Made by a program: the position numbers and the translations under genes
Shown here: piece after piece, positions 1 through 20,300 of the stretch
Layout of the letters: each line of letters opens with the position of its first letter
Numbering within the stretch: the first letter of the stretch is position 1
The notes under the pieces: generated by a model
Seen by the model: only the letters and a program-made list of their open reading frames with translations
Databases searched by the model: none
Told to the model about the DNA's origin: nothing
NCBI GenBank assembly: GCA_012861695.1
Contig: JAAOOA010000399.1
Span: 14,863,248-14,927,247 of the forward strand
Direction of reading: 5' to 3'
Source of the DNA: Trematomus loennbergii
Lineage: Eukaryota > Chordata > Actinopteri > Perciformes > Nototheniidae
DNA length: 64,000 nucleotides

Positions 1-1888
1 TAATACGTGTATTGTTCACAAGTCAGCTTCTTAAATGTGAAGGAGTTATGCTTTAAAAAATGTAAAGCTTTTGAGTACTTTTACAACTTGTATTTTAAGG
101 ACATTTTTCTTAATCGAACTTAAATACGTTTATCCACTTGTACAATTTCTTCGTTCGGTACCTTTACTTTTAATTAAGTATTTTTAAAGTGTGTTATCAG
201 TAGGCCTACTTTTATTCAAGGATATAATGTGAATACTCTCTCCTCCACATATTAGCTGCATAAAACGATTTATTTATTTGCAAATTGCCTTGCAAATATT
301 TCCTGTAGGAACTGAAGTTCCAGGTTGTTGTTGTTGTTGTTGTTCCGGTCGGTTAGCAAAGAGCACAAACAATGCTAGCAGTAGCATCAAGGCAGGCAGC
401 AGGCTGTGGAAAACCTTTGGAAATATCAGTTTGATATGCCCATTGTAATGTAGTATATTCTCCGTTTTCGGTTAATTCTTGAATGTTTGTCGACACTCAC
501 TGAGGGTAAGGGTTTTCTCTCTTATGACCGGCATTTTTACGAGACAACAATGTTTGACTTCTTAATTCATCCGTAGGCTATTGAAGTTTAGCACTGACAG
601 TGAAGCTGCGCGCCGCATTACTTCAATTGGTTTTTCCAAGTGAAATGTTCCACTGAGGATTTTTATTTTGAGCTGTACGATTTTCATCTGAAGTAGATTA
701 ACTTCACTTCAGTGTCCACTGCCTAACTTCTCTCCAGCTGCTGAAAGGTGAGGCTTCTTTAAGTCCATGACCACCCTCTGCTGGTTCAGGGTAATACTGA
801 GCAGCCAGCTGGCCTGGTATTAATATGCAAGCTTTACAGAGTGCTGTTTGTGCTGCATAAAAAAACATGACATTCATTAGCTTTCCTACTAGTATTATTC
901 AGAAATGTATTTTATGTCAGGATAAGCTAATTTAGTATCTCGTTCTCAAGGGTGTCTCAAACCAACACTTACAAACAAACGGAAATCAGAAAAGCACAAG
1001 ACACAATTATATAAAACAAAAAAATTACACAAATCAAACTAAATAAAAAGATACAAATGAAAGCAGGATTATACATAAAAGCTAGATATAAACCAAAAAT
1101 ATATATTTAAAACAGATCAAAACACATATAAAGTAAACATGACGTCATTGCTGGAAATGTTGGGCATTTGGACATTAGTTTTGAGATGTGAAAACGTTTA
1201 AAAATAAATAGGATTATGAGCATGACCATATGTATCAAGAGTTGTAATTTATGCCTTTTTAAGGTGAAGAAAATGTTCATTATATTTTCCATTCATTGAG
1301 TAAGACTATAAACAGAGCCCCAGTATCACCTGAACCAAACCGCTATTATCTTTAATTAGAAACATTAATCATCAGTGTCAGTGTGTGAGACTGCGTCATG
1401 ATCATAGGAATTGTAGGATTATAGGACTTTATATAAGCAAAGTCTGTGAACTCATTCTATGACACACTTTGGGAAATATGTATACCTATTTGTCTTTGCG
1501 AAATCAAATAAGTCCCTTAACCACAATGATGTCACTGCTTAGAAATGTTCTGTCACTGGGCTATACCATGTTCTGTATTTTATGTTGCAGAAGGAACATA
1601 AATGCTGAATGCTGTTAAATAGTAGGAACTAAAACAAAAAACTATAAATAGTTAAGTGGCATTTTGATGAATTTCAGTTTCTGTTTCTTACTCAGGATGT
1701 GGTATTTTTCATGGTGTCTGATACTGTGTCCTGAGTGTTGTGTAACTCTTCGTGTCACAAGCCACACCTTTCCACGCCTCTTAACAAGTGGTAGGTACAG
1801 TTGAGCCCCGGCTCAAACACATAAGTGAGTTGCTAGCAACGATGGAATAAATCTGCAGGACTGGACAAGTATCCAACTTTACAGAATC
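1..1888. other. Region upstream of ptgis, no gene seen
   Basis: No exon or conserved reading frame was recognised here. The stretch is AT-rich. A short TTG trinucleotide repeat sits at about 324-344. The last few hundred bases should hold the ptgis promoter and 5' UTR, but no convincing TATA box or other core element could be picked out by eye. Confidence 0.5.
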
Positions 1889-9387
<7,499 letters not shown>

Positions 9388-9524
9388 CTTGATAATTTCA
9401 TTAATTGTAAATAACTGTAAAATTGTTGATTGATTGAGCTTTTGATTATGCGTACTGTAGCACTATTTATTCAGCGTTTTATTCACTGACTGCATATTTT
9501 AAATTGTTTGTTATTAATATTTTC

Positions 9525-9530
9525 AATAAA
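9525..9530 (+). promoter_or_regulatory. ptgis: Poly(A) signal of ptgis
   Basis: Canonical AATAAA about 140 nt after the ptgis stop codon, in an AT-rich 3' UTR. No competing signal closer to the stop was noticed. Confidence 0.7.
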
Positions 9531-12500
9531 AAGTAAACCTGACATACTTTTAATTTTCAATTATTCTTCCATACACTCTATGCTTCATTCAAACCTATGT
9601 TTAGCTTGTTGTTTTATTTCACTTGGATGCTTAGACCATGCACATACAGGAGGATTTGTCACAACTACTTTGGAAGCTCCATGGTCTAGTTTGCAAATTA
9701 CAGAAATTGAAAACCGTCCAGCTCACTATCTGGAAGTAGACCTGAAGGGTAAGTGAAGTATAGGAGATCTCATGTTTCCTACATCCCTAGATATGTCTTG
9801 TTACCTTTTGGAAGGCCTCGATCAATATGTTGTTAATCAATGCTAACTAATGAATTACCTAACCTTATGTTGTATGAAACAGATAACTACTACAGATAAA
9901 CAGTCCAATTATATCATTCCCAATTTGCATTTTCAGTAGAGTTCTTGCTACTACGTCATTCATGCATGTAATGTAGGGGAACTTTCATACCCTTGTATGT
10001 GATGATAAGAGAAGGGTAAAGCCATACCCTCATATTTAGCATCATGAAATGTACTTCCATATGAGATGTTTGTTCAAATCCTCTCTTCACATTTACCATT
10101 GATTGGGGCTCCTTTGTTGCCGAGGTGCCTTTAAACCATACAACCCGAGATCATACAAGTATTTTTTCTTTGTTCAATGTTTTCATTACATAATTCTATT
10201 TTTCTTACAGTACACCCCGTCCTGAAGACAACAACAGTGGCCATTATTTCAGGTGGTACACACCACACAGGCGGTGCTGAAAGAGTTAATAAGATGTGGA
10301 GGAGAGCGCTGCGCTGCCATGGACCCACCTTCGGAGGATGCGGCGCCGCCTCGCACAGCTGACTGGAACACAGGTAGTGTCCGAATGGGCTCTCGGCAGA
10401 CTTGTTGATCTTCGGGCGAACCACTGGTGCGAAATGCAGAGCAGGAAACCGGCGGGTGAGCAGTAGATCGTGCTGAGGAAATCTCTGCCATGTCGGAGGC
10501 AGAGGAGGGGGAAATGGATTGGGTTAGACCCTGGCAATAGTAAACCAATAACGACGCCTCCTTTTTTAAATGCTTCATCTCCGTTTGTGCCAGCGGATTG
10601 TTTGTTCACAGAGCGCTACGTGCTGGTTTGATTCAGTGCAGGATGACAACAACTCACTACGGTATAGTTTTTAAGCTTATTTCCATATTTTCACTTACAT
10701 TATATGTAACCTATCAATTGTAATGTGTTGTCAATGGTACATAGGACTACTGTGCATTTAAACTGCACCAATATGGAGCAGGCAGCCTCCGAAAACAGAG
10801 AAATGCTCAACGATGAAGGATTTGCATTCACAATATTGCAGTTGTAGATGATTAAATATCTTAATAAGCTTATTTTCAATCTCAATTAAGCTGCGCATAA
10901 TATCACAGTGTAGGGTACACACTGTGTTTGTGTTTTTTTTTTAGTGTTTGGTTTATTGCTGAAATGTGTTATCGAAGCCTTGATTTCAAGAAAACAGGAG
11001 GGTGGAGGCTCCTTGAAATTAACATTTATTTTCCCTGCTTCCCGCAGCCTGTTACTGCATGCTCAAAAGCCTAACAATGTCTCCATCCTCATATATCTTG
11101 TGTTCCTGATATTATTTCCTACGTTTTTTGTAATGTATGTTGACATATTGCTCAGGCCTGATTGTGTTGTTAAAGTGTTAGAAACTTTGTGTGACAGCGA
11201 CCACTAATCACATCTTAAGGCCCGAGGTGTTTAGGGCTTCCAATCTCTCATCAGATACAAAATAATGATCAGCATGCAAACCTGTGCTGCTCTTGCCACG
11301 TATCAAGTCAGAATAAGAGGATTTTGGAGACGTACGTTTCTACAGGAGATGATAGAGGCTATATGTTCTTCAGTCAGCTTGCCCCCCCCCTATGGGAGCT
11401 CGCCGTGATTCAGGCAGTGAACAGCGCTTCCTGGTGTTTCAGCACCATTAGAGTGGACAGCGCTCACTTTGTACCACACTCATCATCACTGGTGTCCTGC
11501 GTCCCCACCCACAGCACTGCATGGGCGTCACACGGCCAGTGACCGACCATTAAGAAAACTATGTTATTGTTGGTCATAACATTACATCAGCTCCCATCGA
11601 GAAGAAGTCTTGGAAAAATAATAATAAGTCAGTGTTTCAAAGGTTTTGGTAGAAAGAATTCAAGGTGTTCCAAATGTTTTCTACTCAGCCCCAAATATAA
11701 ATGTAAGATTCTTCAGACTGATATCTGGAGTCATCTCAAGAACACACATCTTAGAGTATGTTTATTGTAGATTAGGGACATGATTAAAAATAGATAACAG
11801 CATCTGATCAGTTGAAAATCCAGAGATAATAATTCAGTTTGTCAGTGCTAAATTTCACTCCCCTGCATGCAGGAGCTCTTTAAGCCAATGATGTTAAATT
11901 ATTTTCTAAAGCAGCCTGCAGTTCCATGCTGGGTTCCCAGAGGTGTTAAAGTCGTTTTTATATTGGCGGAAAAGTCAATTTTGGATTAGGATTCCATTCA
12001 ATGAGTCTTCTTTTCATGTTTAGCCAATAACAGAACAATAATAATTAATGTTTCAACAGTTTTTTCTTGTTATCTCTATATTTATCTGAAGAATCCCAAT
12101 CTAAGATTGGTAATTCAGGGAATCATTTTCTAACCTGAAATAATAATAAAAATAATCTTCTGTTGTTTCTTTCTCTGCCTTTACACCAATGATTTTAATA
12201 CTTACAATAAGTCACAAGAAACATATATAAGTGTACATTTACTGTGGATTTAGGAATTTAATATGATGCATATTTCACTATATTCAGGTATGTTGATAAA
12301 CCAGGTATATCCAGGATAATAAAAAAAACACTTCTTGAAAGTAGTGGTTTTTTGCACCCCTCATCATGATGACATGAAATGTGAGCAGTTCAACCAATAA
12401 TGGATTTGGCCACTTTGGATTGTTTGATTTCAATATTTTAGAGGCCTGAAAGGGTAGAGTACTTCATAATGAAAAAGCAAATATTAGGAAATCAGACAAA

Positions 12501-12648
12501 TCTAAAGTTGTTTTTGATCAATTGTTTTACTTTTCTTCTTAAATCTCTTATTACCTGCCCATGGGGCCCAGACCTAATACAACAACCTTGAATTTTGCTG
12601 CCAATCTTAGAGTACTAATGCTTTTGCTTCTTTTTGGTCATCTTTTAG
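9531..12648. other. ptgis-kcnb1 intergenic region
   Basis: No coding exon was recognised. The stretch 10250-10460 is locally GC-richer with several CG dinucleotides and ends in donor-like sites; it is treated separately as a candidate kcnb1 leader exon. The rest is AT-rich unique-looking DNA. Confidence 0.5.
10250..10454 (+). other. kcnb1: Candidate non-coding first exon of kcnb1
   Basis: The kcnb1 start codon lies 79 nt after a strong acceptor (pyrimidine tract then ag, 12647-12648), so at least one upstream leader exon is expected. The only locally CG-rich island upstream is here. It offers two donors: ACAG|gtagtg near 10374 and GGCGG|gtgagc near 10454. The left edge and promoter are not defined. 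This is inference only. Confidence 0.3.
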
Positions 12649-12656
12649 ATACAATA

Positions 12657-12689
12657 ATGAAAGGAAACAGGACCAACTGTAGTCCATAG
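12657..12689 (+). other. 10-codon upstream ORF in the kcnb1 leader
   Basis: ATG at 12657 opens a short frame ([10 protein letters not shown]) that stops at 12687-12689, 38 nt before the kcnb1 ATG at 12728. It lies after the presumed acceptor at 12648, so it should be in the mature mRNA. It may lower channel translation, but that depends on the true leader structure. Confidence 0.5.
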
Positions 12690-12727
12690 CCCTGGATGTT
12701 TGCCTGATTCCTCAACCTGAAGTCATC

Positions 12728-14285
12728 ATGGAGAAATCCTTGGATTTGAACAAAGATGCCTCCCGCTCAACATCATCGTTACCACCTGAACCGGTGGACA
12801 TCATTCGCAGCAAGTCATGTTACCGCAGAGTACGCCTGAATGTTGGGGGTCTCCCACATGAGGTCTTGTGGCGAACGTTAGATAGGCTGCCACGGACACG
12901 TTTGGGAAAGTTAAGAGATTGCAACACCCATGATTCTCTGATGGAAGTGTGCGATGACTACAACCTCGAGGAGAATGAGTACTTTTTTGACCGACATCCT
13001 GGGGCTTTTACTTCAATTCTGAACTTCTACCGCACAGGTAAGCTGCACATGATGGAAGAGATGTGCGCCCTGTCCTTCAGTCAAGAGCTTGACTACTGGG
13101 GCATCGACGAGATCTACCTGGAGTCCTGTTGCCAGGCGAGGTACCACCAGAAAAAAGAGCAAATGAATGAGGAGCTCAAACGAGAGGCCGACAATATGAA
13201 AGACAGAGAGGGAGACGAATTTGACAACACCTGTTGTGCAGAAAAACGTAAGAAGCTCTGGGACCTCCTGGAAAAGCCCGGCTCATCTGTTGCAGCAAAG
13301 GTAATGGAGTTGGGGGTGAGAGTTGGGGGTGGAATTGGTTGGAGCAATCCAAGGTTAATCAAAATAATGACATTCCCATCATCCTTTTTTGTGAGGGTGA
13401 GTTAGCATATGTTGCTAACATGCTAAACTAAGATAATTGGTGAACATTATACCTGCTCACATTAAGTCAGCACCATCATTGTGAGTGTGTTAACATTTCA
13501 ACATTTAGTTCAAAGCACCAATTAGCCTAAATATATAATGTCACAGAGATGCTAGCATGGCTGCAGACTCTTAATTTTATTTTCAAAGTGTTTCTTACTT
13601 TGACATATTGATATATGATATACGCTATACTTTCTCTCTTTTAGTGAGTAATTGCCTCTGGTTGTTTGTAGCATTTTGAAATGAAGGGATGTTTTAGTTT
13701 TTAGACCACATAATTTTTTTGAATTGGCCTAACATAAAAATGCCTGTCCACAAGAGCACAATCTTAAAATGTGCACTGCTAAGCTTTAGTGTGACTAATA
13801 TGAGCAACTGTGCATAGATTGCAATTTTCAGACCTATCAACACATTTCAAAAGCCATTAACAGTTGCAAAACATCAGACAATTGAGGACACCTCTGTGTT
13901 TTGTGCTTTGCGTTTACTGATATTGTGATTGTTGCTAGGTTGGAACACAAAGAAAAGAGGGGGAATTATAGAATAAGCAGCGGATGTGATTTACCAGTGT
14001 GGGATGTGTCCGCTATTATCTTCCATTATAGTTCAAGAACTAGAAAAAGCATGTTATGACTCTCACTGTGAAAGCAGCTCTCGGGATACATCACTCTTAA
14101 GCATCTTAAATACAACACAAAGTCCATTATATGCATCTCCTGTAATGCTTCTAGTACCAGGGTTGTAACAAAAGTCCATTCATATCGCCTATCATTTACT
14201 AGTATAGTAGTATATCGGTTCACAACTATAAAAACAGCACAAAAAAACACCTGCAATCACATCGATGAACAAATCCAAAAGCATT

Positions 14286-14358
<73 letters not shown>

Positions 14359-17300
14359 CATGAAATATATAAAAGTAATTCCTTTTGATTGTCCTCTCTA
14401 TTTTGTGAGACGTTGTTCTGTGCCTAGCATTGCCCTGAGCCAATTGTATTTGAGATATTTGGCAGAAGGCTGATATATTGAATTATATTGTTGTGCGAAT
14501 GAACAACAAGTCACAAATGATTTAGAATTGTCTGAATCATTCGGATTAATCAAGGCATGTAAGGAGCACTTTTCTTTATCAATAGAGGATGCTAGTGACA
14601 TTTATAGCGGATGGTTGTGTGACATGTCATTATTGCACACTTCAACAAACAGCTGCAGTAAGAGAGAAATTATAGACTAATTGAGTTTGCTTCTGTAACA
14701 GTTATCTCATAATTAAGCCAGCTAATTGATTTGTCAGACTACAAATATTTATTAGCAAAGAATTTAGGTTAAAAAAAAAATATCTTGCTAGAATTGTTGT
14801 ATTAAGGTTTTGACCTATTTGGTTGAATGAGCATGTAACCCAGCCTCTCAGTAATATCTGTATGTTTAATGTCCCTATAGTATTTCATTGTTTATGTTCT
14901 CACCCTTCTGTTAGTCAGCTTGTAGTTCTCAATCGGAAAGCCATGCTTGAGCATACTGACTTCTATTAGATATCCGACCTTTACTCAGTGCAAAAAGACA
15001 GTTAGCCTCAGCAGGCCTCTCAGAGAGCCACACCTGCAACAACAAACTGGGAGGCATCAGCAGTGTTAAACATGAGCTGCCTTTGATCACTCCTCCAGGC
15101 TGGATTGAAGGGATCAAAGGAGATGCTGTCTCTTTCCCACTCTGTTTTTTAAAGTGAGTGGAGTGCCTTGTTTGGGAAATGTATAGGAATGAAACTATTA
15201 GCAGTGTGTGCTGGGTGATGCTCTGTGGTGAGAACTGTCAGCTCTACCCCACAAACAGACTGAGATGAGTGCTGCGAGTCTGTCAGTGAAACGTCTTCTT
15301 CATGGGAATCAAAGCGATGTAAAATCAATGTCTATTGTGTTAGAGCTGAGAAAGTGCTGTAGCCTACAGTACAAAAAGGAGATGACCACTCTGACTTGAC
15401 CATGCGCTGCTGTCTCCATTATCGCACCCTGATATCTGCAATTTATCAGAGCATCACTGGAGGAACGTTTTGAAGTGCGTAACGAAGACGGGTGCTATAC
15501 CTTTTGAATAATGACGCAGCAAAGTGATTGTGCTTATTGTTTCTTGAGAATGTATAGCTCTCTATAACAACCTTTTGATAAGCGGATACAGTGAGTTCCA
15601 TTCAAAAGGTATTCATCAGCTACTCTTTTGGCATCATTATAAGCCGATAGCGAAGGTTTACAGAAAAAAGAGCTACCTTGACACAGCAAGAGGCAGAGTT
15701 TATCAATTCCTAATTAGCTTGAAAGGGCAATGCGAACCACAGACCAAACTATTAAAAGCACTGATAGGGGTTGATGTATTGTCTTAGTCGTTTCCTAATT
15801 GGCTGGAGCACACTGTGGGTTGTCGGGCGGACCATCTCTGACCACAGCTCATCAGCTCTGCGCTCCTATCAGGGGTCAGAGATGGAAATGTATGTTACAG
15901 CCCATAAACAGATGGCCAACGGTACAGTTAAGTAAAAAACAAACGGTTGCCAAGCAACAAAAGTATAATTTTATCATCACTGAAGGAGTAGGTAATGAAC
16001 ATGAGAGTAGGTCTTTTTGAGTTGCTGCAGTGTAATCGCACTCCTGCTTGGTTCCCCTTTTCAAATGTTCGCACAGAGCAACACAAGAAAGTAGTAGATG
16101 AAATATTTGTCGACACGTGCAGGGTAAAATCTTCTGCCCTGTCATCCTTCCTGTCTCTATTTCCCTCACTGGCTCATATCTTCTCTTCCTTCCTCCCTTT
16201 CTTCAGGATCCTCCACTATACCTCCAACTAAATGTCAGGGAAATGTCACGTTAATTATTCTCCAGGAGACTCCCGGCCCAATTTGAAGCTTCCCTCTCTC
16301 TCTGTTTACATTCGTTCTAAGCCACAGCATTGTCTGTCTCTTGCTCAAATAGGATTTGAGTCACCATGAAATAAGATGGTTTGTGTCCGCTGGCAAAGCA
16401 GAGCCTAACAGTGAGATTGGTGCCAAGAAAAGTCCAGTTTCACCTGCAGTGGCATTTGTGTAATTTCATCTCAATTTTGGGTGGTTTCTTGTCATTAATA
16501 ATGCAACATGTTTCCAGAGCTATTGGAAATCAGTAAGATGCTGAGACCATCGCTTGACAAGCAAATAATACCTTAGAATAATTCAGTACAATATTCTAGT
16601 AAGAGTACAATTTAGATTTTTTTTAATCAATTACTGAAATCCCAGATACCATAATCACATTGGAGATATTGTTCACTAACATTTTTAAGATTATGTTTGA
16701 TGCTGTTCAAATAAATCGTATCCAACTTTGGCTTTATCCAATTTACTGAAGAACCAAAGAGGAACATGAAGGTGTCTGTACATTTTTGCCTCTGGGAATC
16801 AAAATATGGATAATTAGCATTTCCTGTTCTTTTAGTGGATATTGTGTTACAGATGGCAGGCAACACATTCCAATTATGCTGCTCTCATGTCACACTTAAG
16901 ATGCCATATAAATGTGGTCTGGCTACATTCCTCTGCATAAATCAGTAGTCCGCAGCTGAATCCAACACATGCAGAAACCAGACTAATCCATCACTATTTC
17001 TGACAGTTGGAAAATCACAGCCAGTCAAATGAATGATGATGTACATGAAGTCTTTAAAAAACCAGACTAGAATGCTGTGTCCTAATTCAGGAGTTGAATC
17101 ACCCAGAGTCTACATTTATAGACTGAGTAACTCATGAAAGACTGACATTACCTAGGTAGCAGCATTCGGGAATTACTCAAACTCTTTTTGTATGTGAGGA
17201 GATGCATCGCTTTGATTTCCTGCATCATAGAGTGTCTAGAAAGATATGTGGGTACGTCTCAAGGAAACAGTTGTTGACATGTTACCTTCTCTTTTTTAAC

Positions 17301-20300
17301 GGCATCTCATTTTTTAACCTCAAGGGTCCATTCTTGGCACACTGTTGTTTTCAGTTGAAATACTTTGCCTCTGTAGGATGATTAAAAACCCAATATGATG
17401 ACACAGTTATTAGTTACAATGCAATCCAACAGTTCCATTATAACTCCTTCTTCTTGCCTGACTTAATGACATCATATGCCAAAATGTAAAACATATCCGA
17501 GACTCATCCCGAAGGATTTCTGACTGCAAATGTGTTGCACTGGTTCTTGAAGTATAGCACTAGGATTGAACTTTTGGATGCCAATGTCAAACACATTAAA
17601 AAGAGGGTAGGTATCAGAGTGAGAATCAAGTATCTCATGCAACTCTCAGACAATGCTCAGGTCACAATTGTGTGTTTGATAGGGGATTTGGAAGAAAAAT
17701 ACACATCAGATCCTGCTAGGTTATTGGCTTCCTTATCATCGTTACAAATAACTTTTTGCTTTCACATAACTTTGGAAATCAACATTCTGTTTCTATGCCA
17801 TGAAGAAGACAACCAGAAGATTGTTTTCTTCACATTAAGTAGGTATTAAATTCGTTTTGAGGAAGAATAAGTGAGTTTTTGACAATTACGTGGCACCAGA
17901 ATAACTTTGGTGAAATTTGACAAGAACATGTTTTTTTTAAGTCCATGTCGCAAATACACTATGCAATCCAAGAAACCTGCATTACATTTTATTCTTTGGG
18001 CCCCTTGGGTGTGGCAGAACAAACTGTAGACATAAGATTAAGGTATTATCACAGTTTGGAGTTAACATGGTGAAAGTGTAAGCAAACAGTTGCCATCCAA
18101 CAGCAGACACACAGCAGCATTAGCATTCAATTTGACTCATATTTCTGGCAACCAATTGTGTTCTCTACATAAACATGAAGGAAACATCTCCCTTTAAGTT
18201 GACTGTTGGTGATGGACAGGTAGATGGTGTGTAGGTGCTTTGTCCAGAAAACAAGAACAAACTAAAAGATGCTGAGAAGAATTGCAGAGTTGTGAGATTT
18301 ATGCGCGTAGACTTGCATCAACCTCTGAATCCTGAATTCACATTTTACAAATATATTGTACATTATACTACATATATCTTTAAGGAAAGAACATCTTTGG
18401 GAGAACACTCAGTCGAGTGCAGATGTCCACTAAGGCCTGATAATCCCCTCCACTGTTACTGTCGCAGTCACCAGTCCGCTGGGCAGATTACACGATAGTA
18501 TACTGTGACAGTAAGGGAAGGGTCATGTGTTTCTCAGTGGGGTTCTCTCTGTCGGCAGCATCATAATGCATCACTAATATTGTGCTTCAGGTCAGGAGAC
18601 ACACTTGTTAGAACAAATATTTGGCTCATTGTTGCAATAAAAAAGGTCATAGATGCTTATTCAGTCACACAAAACTATCGTACAAACAAACAGGGACATT
18701 TAAAGTGGACCTATCATGCTATATTTGAATAATATATTGTAGGGCCATACCTATATAAGGTATATTTATATGTTTTCTTTTTCAAAATACCAAACAGATC
18801 ATGCATTTTAGCCATGCCTCATTTTGCTCTATTTTGCTCTCCTCCACCCCTGTTTTTGCATGCGCTGCAGCTGACCACGCCCCCCTGCAAAGGAGGGGGC
18901 CGAGTTACGTGTTACCATGCTGTTACCATGCCACGGCAACCTCTCATTCCCCTGATAGGTCAGCTCCTCCGTCCTGACGTCAGAGAAATGTTCAAATCTG
19001 GATCAGTCTGTATCAGATCCGTTGCAGCCCCGTTTTTAGAGATTTGGGTATGGAGGAAAAGAGAGAGGGTTGTGTTTTCTGACACTTGGTGAGTTCCCTG
19101 GAACACCGGGGACACATATTCATGTATAAAAGACGTACAAAAGTGCATTTTGCATGATGGGTCCCCTTTAAGTTATTACAAACCCAATGCCTATAATTTG
19201 ATGTGTTTGAAGTAACTTGTGTGAAAAGTGCAGGCCATATAACCACTGATAAAAGACCAAGCCAAAATGCAAAGGATTAGGATTCTGATCATAATCCATG
19301 CTATATTTCACTTTGTTTTTGTTTGATATTTCTTCTAAAAATGAGTTACTGTCGAACAGAGGTTTTGTTCAACAGTAATTCAAAAGAGTTTGGGACCCTT
19401 TAGTATCTATTTTAACATAGTGCTGTTCTTTTGTAATGCTCATTCACTGTGCAGGTCTGATTCTCTAGTGGTTGAGTCGTGTTTTTGAGTATTTTACAAG
19501 TCATGTCATGCATTTTGCAGTAGATGGTTCTGGATTTGTAATATCATGACAGCTTTGCAGGCTTTTACTGAGGCACAGCTGTAGTATATTTCTGCAGCAG
19601 AACATTGTTGAGCAAGGACAGTTTGCTCATTTTGCTCTATTTATCATAGCAGAATTTATTTCAGTGGACATGTTGCGTCTGATTGGTGACTAAAGTGTGT
19701 TATAGGTTACATAACTGTGGTCATATGAGCAATTATCTTGGAGTTCATGCAAAGAGATTGGACACGTATTTCAAGAAGAAAGGTCGAACACAAATAAATT
19801 GGATTGTATAGTGGAAGTGGTCAATAATAAAGAAGTGCCACTGCAAAGCTCGACAGCCCCTTTGTTCTTTAATTTAGAGTTGAGCTGTTACGTGAGCACT
19901 GAGTGAAAGACACTAAGACTTCACTGTCCCCATGAGAAGGATGCCTGTAAGGAAAAAAACAATCGATCAAGAGATCTGCAGGGTTAGGGGCTGTGAAAAT
20001 ACATCGGAAATTGGAGACTAAATCTGAGAAACTAGAAGAGAAAAGAAAGAAGCAGCTTGATGACTAAAGGACATCTAGCATATGATGATTGTTTAATATT
20101 CCATCATCTTAAGCCTGTGGGTAAACCACTCTAAACTCTGGTTTATTCATTTGTAGCGTTGTAGCATTTTTCACGTTTCTAGTTATTTTAGGTATGTATG
20201 CATCTTGTATTTAACAAGAACAACCATTCAAATGTGTTTCTTATGTTCTCTATTCAAAATGATTAACAAATTCCTCATTTAATTCATCAAGGTGAAATGT

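Noticed and set aside
13114..13362. Minus-strand frame of 82 codons
   Set aside because: Antisense to the kcnb1 T1 exon, whose + strand reading is unmistakable.
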